Source: Balanoglossus misakiensis (taxonomy: Eukaryota; Hemichordata). From it: a DNA stretch of 64,000 bases. A program made the position numbers and the translations under genes. Position 1 is the stretch's first letter. Each line of letters opens with the position of its first letter. Location: assembly GCA_040954595.2 (NCBI GenBank), contig JBECUI020000033.1, positions 124,001-188,000 on the forward strand. The letters run 5' to 3'. A model generated the notes under the pieces. The model was not told the origin of the DNA, made no database searches, and saw only the letters and a program-made list of their open reading frames with translations. Of the stretch, positions 57,306 to 64,000 are shown one piece after another.

Positions 57306-58312
57306 ATGAACAGAAGAATCTCCTTTTTCAAGGGGATATCACAGGCATAGGTAGAATAGCCGCCCAGGGCACCCCGAGCCCCTATGCGTCAAACCCTTAG
57401 ATGAACAGAAGAATCTCCTTTTTCAAGTAAATATCACAGGCAAAGGTAGCATCCCCCCCGAGCCCCCCCCAGGCCCCCATGCGTCAAACCCTTAAATGAA
57501 CAGAAGAATCTCCATATTCAAGTAAATATCACAGGCAAAGATAGCATCCCCCCCGACCCCCCCCCCAGGCCCCCACGCGTCAAACCCTTAAATGAACAGA
57601 AGAATCTCCATATTCAAGTAAATATCACAGGCAAAGGTAGCATCCCCCCCAAGCCCCCCCCGACCCCCCACGCGTCAAACCCTTAAATGAACAGAAGAAT
57701 CTCCATATTCAAGTAAATATCACAGGCAAAGGTAGCATCCCCCCCAAGCCCCCCCCGAGCCCCCATGCGTCAAACCCTTAAATGAACAGAAGAATCTCCA
57801 TATTCAAGTAAATATCACAGGTAAAGGTAGCATCCCCCCCGGCCCCCCCCAGGCCCCCATGCGTCAAACCCTTAGATGAACAGAAGAATCTCCATATTCA
57901 AGTAAATATCACAGGCAAAGATAGAATCCCCCCCGAGCCCCCCCCCGATCCCCCACGCGTCAAACCCTTAAATGAACAGAAGAATCTCCATATTCAAGTA
58001 AATATCACAGGCAAAGATAGAATCCCCCCCGAGCCCCCCCCCGATCCCCCACGCGTCAAACCCTTAAATGAACAGAAGAATCTCCATATTCAAGTAAATA
58101 TCACAGGCAAAGGTAGCATCCCCCCCGCCCCCCCAGGCCCCCATGCGTCAAACCCTTAAATGAACAGAAGAATCTCCATATTCAAGTAAATATCACAGGC
58201 AAAGGTAGCATCCCCCCCGAGCCCCCCCCAGGCCCCCATGCGTCAAACCCTTAAATGAACAGAAGAATCTCCTTTTTCAAGTAAATATCACAGGCAAAGA
58301 TATCCCCCCCCC
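57265..58312 (+). repeat. Tandem array 3, ~95-bp C-rich unit with the dispersed motif, 11 copies
   Basis: Eleven units carry ATGAACAGAAGAATCTCC (starting near 57306, 57400, 57496, 57591, 57687, 57781, 57876, 57969, 58068, 58159, 58254). The first two and last are followed by TTTTTCAAG, the others by ATATTCAAG. Each unit then has TAAATATCACAGGCAAAG, runs of 7-10 C and GCGTCAAACCCTTA. Only the 18-bp motif is shared with the 50-bp arrays. C-run lengths vary between units. Each unit encodes only MNRRISIFK then stop. Confidence 0.96.
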
Positions 58313-58525
58313 CATCATACCCAACGAACCAGACTTCTTTACTAACGAATATGTCCATGTTAAAAAAATTGAAGAACTGTAATATTGACAAGAGACCCAA
58401 TACTGATAACGATATTGTATTAAATTCTGTAGAAAAATTATCGGAAATCGAAATAGTTGACTATGGGCGCAAATTCATCATGGTTCTGCCTTGGACCCTG
58501 ATGAGTACTTTGATAAAGGGGACTG

Positions 58526-58858
58526 ATGAAATCAAAAATCTTGGGGATTGTAATCGGTTTAATTCAAATCTTCGACATTGCCATTCACGTTGCAGGCGGC
58601 CAGGCAGAAAGTCTCCGTATTAGCTCAAATATCATTATTCTAACCGGGCAGGCATTGTTGGTAATTCTCAAAACAAAAACCGTGTTATTCACTGCCAGCA
58701 TGATAAGCTTATACCTCATCTTAAACACAGTTTTCCTAATCCTGGAGGGTCCGATCAACGCCCATACAGGTGGACCGAGAACTATACTGTTTCTTTTGGT
58801 AGCAGCAACCACGGTAATCTCCTCAATACAGCTTTTCAAGATAAGGGTAAGTTCATAA
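58526..58858 (+). CDS. Small membrane protein
   Basis: The protein has 110 aa, starting MKSKILGIVIGLIQIFDIAI, with AAAGGGG upstream of ATG 58526. Three to four membrane segments (ISSNIIILTGQALLVILKT, LFTASMISLYLILNTVFLIL, TILFLLVAATTVISSIQLF). No family recognised. It lies between array 3 and the comM debris; its reading frame is clean, which favours a real gene. Confidence 0.6.
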   Translation: MKSKILGIVIGLIQIFDIAIHVAGGQAESLRISSNIIILTGQALLVILKTKTVLFTASMISLYLILNTVFLILEGPINAHTGGPRTILFLLVAATTVISSIQLFKIRVSS

Positions 58859-59235
58859 CTGCCCAATACAGGCATGCCTCAACACAGCAATCTGGAGACA
58901 AGAATATGAAGAATGTCCAGACAAGGAATGTGCTAGCAGGGTCAAATTGACAAAAAAGGAGCCCCAGCACTCCCCCCTACCTAAGGCTCACAAAGAAGAC
59001 CTGGATGTCCTTGCCTCAATAATCCCAAGAAGTCTTCGGGGACTGGCCCTTCATCTTTGTTAAATCCGGCCTCGACCATAAGCCACAACCCTGCCCCCTA
59101 TCAACACCCCAAACCGACCCTCCGCCTTCCTCCTGGGCTTTGGCGGCAAATCTTCCCCAACTTTGTCAGGGGCATCCCAAGCCACACCCCTCCAGAGCCC
59201 TGGCCCCGAAGCTATTATCAAGAGGAAGCAAACAG
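58859..59235 (-). pseudogene. Intergenic sequence including a middle fragment of a second comM
   Basis: From about 59050 to 59235 the DNA resembles comM positions ~60200-60395. Shared landmarks are TTAAATCCGGCC, CCTCCAGAGCCCTGGCC and TATTATCA-GAGGAA-CAAACA. The minus strand gives ARALEG and RPDLTKMKGQSP, matching ARALEGG and GPDLKELKGQPI in intact ComM. It lies directly past the comM stop. The stretch 58859-59050 shows nothing else. Confidence 0.7.
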
Positions 59236-60786
59236 CTAATTCCGAAAATCCAACCAGAAAATATCCTTATCCCCATAACGTCGATGTTGCAAAGCTTCCA
59301 GCACATCATCCCGGACAATGCCCTCACGCTCATCCAGGTCCGCTATAGTCATAGCCACCCTTAAAACGCTATGACAGGCCCTGGAAGAAAGACCAAGACT
59401 ACGAGCCGCTTCAACAAAAAGAGTCTCTGTTTCCCCTGACATCACCAAAAAGCGGGAAAGTTCCCGGGGGGTCGTATGGGCATTGTCCCGTGCTGGACTA
59501 TCGGCATAGCGCCTCCTCTGCCTTTCGACCGCCCCTTTGACCCTCTCTCTCACCACGGCACTCGACTCCCCCGGCTCTGCCAGAAGCCCCAGAGGATCCA
59601 GCGGCCTCACTGGTATACGAACATCCATACGATCCAGAAGAGCCCCCCCCATTTTTTTCCAGTAGCGATAGATCTCCGGCCTGGTACAAACGCAGTGCGA
59701 CTCCTCCCGGCCGAGATTCCCGCAAGGGCAGGGATTAGAAGCCAGAACCAACTGGAAATCGGCAGGATACCACCAGCTTCTCTCTGCCCTAGCCACATCC
59801 ACTCTTCTGGACTCCAGAGGCTCTCTCAGGGCCTGGAGAATACGGGGACTGAACTCCGGAGACTCATCAAGAAAAAGAATACCCCGATGAGCCAACGAAG
59901 CCTCCCCAGGCCGTGCCGAAGTTCCCCCGCCAATAAGCCCCTCCATCGAAGCCGAATGGTGAGGTTCTCTTAGAGGAGGCCGTCGTATCAAGCCCCTCTC
60001 TGGAACCTCCAGACCCACCTGAGAATAAATCCTTGTTACCTCCAGAGCCCCCTTTTCATCCAACTCCGGCAACAAGGAAGGCAAAATGCGGGCGGCCATC
60101 GTCTTACCGCTACCCGGAGGACCAAAAAGAAGAAGATGATGCCCCCCCGCCGCAACAATCTCCAGAATCCTTCGGAGAATGGGTTGTCCCTTCAGTTCCT
60201 TTAAATCCGGCCCTGACCCATAATCCACAGCCTTAATCCTCGGCACTGGAGGCAACTGTACCTCCGGTTTTTCCCCTCGGGCCCAGCGTCGGCAAAGCTC
60301 CCCCATTTCCGTCAGATGCCCAATCCCATAAACCTCTCCCCCCTCCAGAGCCCTGGCCTCGTAGATATTATCATGAGGAACCAAACAACGAAGAATCCCC
60401 GCACTGCGGGCTGCCGCCGTCGCCGAGAGCACCCCCTTTACCGGCCGTACCTCCCCCGTAAGAAGAAGCTCCCCGACGCACAGAAGCGACTCATCCCCCC
60501 CCGTTTCCACCTGTCGGGAAGCCAGAAGAACCCCCAGAGCAATAGGCAAATCATAAGAGGCCCCCTCCTTTCGGACATCCGCCGGAGCCAAATTAACCAG
60601 CAATCTTTCTTGTGGAATAGCAAAACCACTTCGTCTCAACGCTATCCTGACCCGTTCTCTGGCCTCTCGCACTGCCCCATCAGGCAAGCCCACAATATCC
60701 ATTCCGGGAATCCCCCGCCGAATATCAACCTCCACAGAAACAATGCACCCCGAGTACCCTCTTCCGGCATAAGCAACAACCTTCAT
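59236..60786 (-). CDS. comM: YifB/ComM-family Mg-chelatase-like AAA+ ATPase
   Basis: ComM is a hexameric helicase that promotes branch migration during natural transformation in proteobacteria. The protein has 516 aa from ATG 60786 (MKVVAYAGRGYSGC); an 11-codon upstream extension is less likely. The N-terminal Lon-like domain has VEVDIRRGIPGMDIVGLPD and ERLLVNLAPADVRKEGASYDLP. The AAA+ core has Walker A LFGPPGSGKT, Walker B GILFLDESPEF, and a Cys set NPCPCGN ... ESHCVC that could bind zinc. The C-terminal SRACHSVLRVAMTIADLDE is the family ending. The gene is strongly C-rich on the plus strand. Fragments of a second copy lie downstream. Confidence 0.93.
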   Translation of the reverse strand: MKVVAYAGRGYSGCIVSVEVDIRRGIPGMDIVGLPDGAVREARERVRIALRRSGFAIPQERLLVNLAPADVRKEGASYDLPIALGVLLASRQVETGGDESLLCVGELLLTGEVRPVKGVLSATAAARSAGILRCLVPHDNIYEARALEGGEVYGIGHLTEMGELCRRWARGEKPEVQLPPVPRIKAVDYGSGPDLKELKGQPILRRILEIVAAGGHHLLLFGPPGSGKTMAARILPSLLPELDEKGALEVTRIYSQVGLEVPERGLIRRPPLREPHHSASMEGLIGGGTSARPGEASLAHRGILFLDESPEFSPRILQALREPLESRRVDVARAERSWWYPADFQLVLASNPCPCGNLGREESHCVCTRPEIYRYWKKMGGALLDRMDVRIPVRPLDPLGLLAEPGESSAVVRERVKGAVERQRRRYADSPARDNAHTTPRELSRFLVMSGETETLFVEAARSLGLSSRACHSVLRVAMTIADLDEREGIVRDDVLEALQHRRYGDKDIFWLDFRN

Positions 60787-61374
60787 AAAGCCTCCACTCA
60801 TAATAACTTTCCCAGGCACCCCCAGGCTTCAAGGCAGAACCTTATCAATAAAATATTCTGGCGCCCGGGCGGGCTTTCCGGGGCTTTGGTCCTTACGGAC
60901 CGCCTCCGGCGCCCCTCCAATCCCTGGCGCTAGGTCCCCGCCCCCTCTATACTCAAACCGACCCCTCAACCTATCAGGTCCCATCGGTCTCCAATGTCCT
61001 CAAAACCGGACTGGCGGAATACCTCTCGTTCCGTCCCCCACCTTAAGCCCTCAGAAGCGGGGAGGATTGTGGGCGGTACTCAAGACATATGGAGGACCTT
61101 CGAGAACCCAAACGCTCCTGGCAGCAAGCCTGACAGCCGGAGACGTTTTTCCCCTCAGAGCCTCGGAATTACATTTCCCAGACCTTCCTTTTTACTCTTA
61201 TGGATGTCATGGAAAACTCAGCTGAAATGCAGAAATTTCTAACAATTAGAAGGGAGTTGTGATCATGCCATAGGTTTTCTGGTGATTGAATACAATATGC
61301 ATTAAAATAGTACTGTAAAAAAAATACATTGAAGAAATTAAATTAAACATTAATTTCAAAGAGTAGAAGTTTCG
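60787..61374. other. Intergenic region, nothing recognised
   Basis: GC-rich for the first ~450 bp, then AT-rich next to the lipoprotein start. Short open frames exist but none has a family match, and no repeat or RNA was seen. Confidence 0.5.
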
Positions 61375-64000
61375 ATGAATAGAGTGAATGTGATTGTATT
61401 AGCTGTTTTGTTACTTATCACTTTTGGATGCTCAAGCCCCTCCCCACAGCTTTCTGTTGATTATGGAGATATTACCTATCGTGATGAAGGAACAAACATT
61501 ACCATAACTGGCCTTACGGTTCAGGGAAGCAGCAAAACCACCTTAGAAATTCCCTCTAGGATAGAGGATAAACCAGTAACGGCCATAGGGAAAATGGCGT
61601 TTAAAAACGCCAGCATGACTAGCGTAACCATTCCTGACAGTGTGAATACCATTGAGGCGGAGGCCTTTAATTCCGCTCAATCCCTGACCGATGTGCGCAT
61701 TGGGAAAGAACTAACCTCCATAGGCAATCAGGCCTTTGCGGATACGGCCCTGAACAGCCTAAGCATCCTAGCCCTCCAGGCCCCCAGCATCTCCTCGGAT
61801 TTCCAAGAAAGCTTTCCCAGTCTGGAAGCCACTTTGCACTACCCTATAGAGGGAAGGGGTTATGAACTTTCTCCCTGGAAAGATTTTCGGCATACAAAGC
61901 CTATTGTCGACCCTAACATCATAGAAAAAACGGAGCTAGGATATAGGAGTCTCCACCTTACTCTCAGGGCTCCCGTTGGCATTACCATTACCGTAGAAGC
62001 CCACAGCACGGAGAATTTCCAAGATAATCCTGCCATAGCCAAGGCAGCCTCCAACCCGGAGATTGTAGGTTCTCAGGAGCTAAGCCTTACTGATCTGAGC
62101 AACGGAGTCCCCTATTACCTTCACTTTCAGGCAGAAAACTCTAGAGATAAGAGCGAATGGATAGAGATTGCTAACAATCCCTACACTCCCTCTCTGCAGC
62201 ATGCCTTTCAGGTAGAAGGAGTCCAAATCGGCCTTGGGACACTTACCCTCAGTTTCAAGGCTTTCTCTGGAGTTGACATTACTATTGCCACTCATACTCA
62301 ACAAGACTTCTCTGATACAGGAATAAGCTCAACCATAACAGCTTTAGGAGGCTTTGAAGAAAGCAACATAAGCAACCTGATAGGAGGCATGGAATACTAC
62401 CTCCGTGTCCAGGTGGAGACTCTTCAGGGAGAAAAAAGCGAGTGGATAGAGCTTGACTTCAATCCCTATATTCCCCACGTGCTGTATATTATTGATGTCA
62501 TACCCCGCTCAGGTCGGGTAAGCAGCATAGTGGGAGTGCGTGAGGGTGTCGAGGCAAAAATCCAGATTTCCGAAGATGAGAATTTCAGCCCCATCTTCAA
62601 AGAAGCTTCCTTAATAGGCACCAGCAGCCCTCAGACGGTGGAGATTAACGGACTCAGCGATGGGACCTCTTACTACCTTCGCCTCCAGCTGGAGGACGAC
62701 AGTGCTGCAGACCGTTATTCTACTCCCTTTATACCCACCGCTGACGGTATGCAGCATATTCACCGCCTGAGCGAGTTGGCCAAAATCGGAAAAGATGAGA
62801 ACTATCCTGCCCAATGGCACTACGAATTGATGTCGGACCTTGACTTTGCCGATGCCGACAATAACGGAAATCCGAACGATCTCTACGACAGTGACAACAA
62901 TAGGGAAAACGGGAATTGGAATCCTCTGACCATAGGGAACTACGACTCCAACGACACCTACCTCGATGGTGGTTTCAGCGGTAGTTTTAACGGAGGAGCT
63001 CACAGCATTACTGGCATGACCATTCTGAGTCCTGGGAGCGGTGGAGTCGCTTTTTTCGGAACTTTGGCGGATGGGGGAGAAATCAAGGACCTCGGTTTAG
63101 AAGAAGTGTCTGTCACGGGTGGGCTGTATGTAGGCAGCTTGGTTGGACACAATTACAAGGGTACGATAAGTCGCAGCCATGCTGTTGGAACTATCATAGG
63201 GCAGAACAGGGTAGGTGGACTGGTTGGCAGGAATGACGGTAGCCTAGAGGGCAGTCATGCCAACGTGACCCTCTCGGGGAATGGAGACATGATAGGCGGT
63301 TTAGTCGGAACGGATTCCGGTGACATAAGCAATAGTTATGCCACGGGAAATGTCACAAGTAATAATTCCTATATAGGTGGTTTGGTAGGATACAGTGATG
63401 CCACCATAAGCAATAGTTATGCCACCGGAGATGTCTTTGGGGAAGGCAATAACGTAGGTGGTCTGGCTGGGTATTTGAGAAGAGGCATAATCAGCAGCAG
63501 CTATGCCACTGGTGCTGTTCTTGGCTTGAATGAGTCTACAGGTGGCCTGATTGGAGAAATTAGTGCAGGAGGTATTGTAGAGTACTGCTACGCAACTGGT
63601 GGCATCAGAGGACGGCTGTATACAGGTGGCTTAATTGGGTACAACAGCGGTGATATAATCAACAGCTATGCCATAGGAGAAGTTACGGGGGATCAGCACA
63701 CAGGCGGCTTGGTTGGAGGGAATTACAAAGTTATAACGAACAGCTTCGCTTCTGGAAATATCATAGGAATGAGCAACCTAGGCGGCTTGGTCGGAACGGT
63801 ATCGGGAAACCCTGCTGTTATCAGGAATAGCTACCGTTACACAAACCAGATTATCAACTTTTCTGAAGTCGAAGGCATCCTTCCCAATACCTTTGGAAGT
63901 ACGGTCACCCTTTCCGAGTTAAAAACTCTGCGTTGGTATACGAACAACCTGAGTTGGGGTCACAATTGGCGCATTGACGGTTTGGTAAATGGCTCCCTCC
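61375..64000 (+). CDS. Large surface lipoprotein with BspA-type LRR and GLUG repeats, incomplete at window end
   Basis: The frame from ATG 61375 stays open to the window end (875 codons, no stop), so the protein is longer. The signal VIVLAVLLLITFGC places the lipid Cys at 19. Residues ~40-150 resemble BspA/LRR_5 repeats (AIGKMAFKNASMTSVTIPDSV, SIGNQAFADTAL). Residues ~160-450 hold repeated beta domains with GVPYYLHFQAEN, GMEYYLRVQVET and GTSYYLRLQLED. From ~540 on there are GLUG-type repeats, GGLVGxxxGxIxNSYATGxV, at least ten copies. Such proteins are typically exposed adhesins or matrix-binding proteins. Low-stringency repeats could recombine. Confidence 0.85.
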   Translation, partial: MNRVNVIVLAVLLLITFGCSSPSPQLSVDYGDITYRDEGTNITITGLTVQGSSKTTLEIPSRIEDKPVTAIGKMAFKNASMTSVTIPDSVNTIEAEAFNSAQSLTDVRIGKELTSIGNQAFADTALNSLSILALQAPSISSDFQESFPSLEATLHYPIEGRGYELSPWKDFRHTKPIVDPNIIEKTELGYRSLHLTLRAPVGITITVEAHSTENFQDNPAIAKAASNPEIVGSQELSLTDLSNGVPYYLHFQAENSRDKSEWIEIANNPYTPSLQHAFQVEGVQIGLGTLTLSFKAFSGVDITIATHTQQDFSDTGISSTITALGGFEESNISNLIGGMEYYLRVQVETLQGEKSEWIELDFNPYIPHVLYIIDVIPRSGRVSSIVGVREGVEAKIQISEDENFSPIFKEASLIGTSSPQTVEINGLSDGTSYYLRLQLEDDSAADRYSTPFIPTADGMQHIHRLSELAKIGKDENYPAQWHYELMSDLDFADADNNGNPNDLYDSDNNRENGNWNPLTIGNYDSNDTYLDGGFSGSFNGGAHSITGMTILSPGSGGVAFFGTLADGGEIKDLGLEEVSVTGGLYVGSLVGHNYKGTISRSHAVGTIIGQNRVGGLVGRNDGSLEGSHANVTLSGNGDMIGGLVGTDSGDISNSYATGNVTSNNSYIGGLVGYSDATISNSYATGDVFGEGNNVGGLAGYLRRGIISSSYATGAVLGLNESTGGLIGEISAGGIVEYCYATGGIRGRLYTGGLIGYNSGDIINSYAIGEVTGDQHTGGLVGGNYKVITNSFASGNIIGMSNLGGLVGTVSGNPAVIRNSYRYTNQIINFSEVEGILPNTFGSTVTLSELKTLRWYTNNLSWGHNWRIDGLVNGSL

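Noticed and set aside
57306-58280. Family of short MNRRIS leader peptides
   Set aside because: The motif frame opens with ATG at most sites, but none has a ribosome-binding site, lengths vary from 9 to about 45 codons and nothing beyond MNRRI is conserved. A DNA motif fits better.
58351-58623. 90-aa protein overlapping the small membrane protein
   Set aside because: It overlaps the better-supported 58526-58858 gene in another frame, has no recognisable domain and no good ribosome-binding site, though a small relic cannot be excluded.

Overview
The window is a bacterial chromosome segment. It carries metabolic, lipoprotein, DNA-repair and nucleotide genes, separated by long stretches of decayed mobile elements and unusual repeats. 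Several Lgt/Lnt-processed lipoproteins, a class Ic-type NrdB, a double ATP-cone NrdA, BspA/GLUG-type surface proteins and the general gene style suggest an anaerobic or host-associated member of the Spirochaetota. This is an inference from gene content only; no rRNA is present and no search could be run.

Layout. 1-7.25 kb is an AT-rich accessory island. Two near-identical arrays of a ~50-bp repeat (1-675 and 6611-7246) bracket two decayed IS256-family transposase copies and one frameshifted gene for a PD-(D/E)XK-like protein. 7.3-17.1 kb is a tight plus-strand operon: a DeoR-type regulator, a complete 2-oxoacid dehydrogenase complex (E2, E3, fused E1 alpha-beta), a PHP-domain protein, a sorbitol-6-phosphate-dehydrogenase-like SDR with an N-terminal extension, and an L-sorbose-1-phosphate-reductase-like enzyme. 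17.5-24.5 kb holds lgt, a membrane protein, a WecG/TagA glycosyltransferase, an S41 protease and a moaA-moaC-moaD-moaE cluster. 25.1-30.6 kb is largely decayed: a frameshifted repeat-domain lipoprotein, a zinc-ribbon transposase-like ORF and unassignable fragments. 30.6-42.2 kb holds a frameshifted lnt with an extra N-terminal domain, tRNA-Arg(CCT), an EIIA gene next to a frameshifted CPA2 antiporter, pepT, two large lipoproteins and mnmE. 42.6-43.8 kb is a third decayed IS256 element. 44.1-52.3 kb holds nrdA, nrdB and an iron-type ABC transporter. 52.4-56.0 kb is a coupled htrA-uvrB-SH3-lipoprotein operon on the minus strand. 56.0-60.8 kb holds comM and the remains of a second comM copy, split by two small membrane-protein genes and a C-rich ~95-bp tandem array. 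61.4 kb to the window end is a large LRR/GLUG-repeat lipoprotein that runs off the edge.

The most unusual signal is a short motif, AACAGAAGAATCT. It is shared by all three tandem arrays, which are otherwise unrelated in sequence, and by several single intergenic sites, usually as ATGAACAGAAGAATCTCC. Its polarity is minus from 0 to 28.6 kb and plus from 33.4 kb on. A second window-wide signal is frameshifts in short homopolymers of conserved genes (E2, lnt three times, antiporter twice). Each is repaired in principle by one extra base, which points to sequencing error or recent decay. Perfect inverted repeats of 13-18 bp arms also recur, including inside coding sequence.
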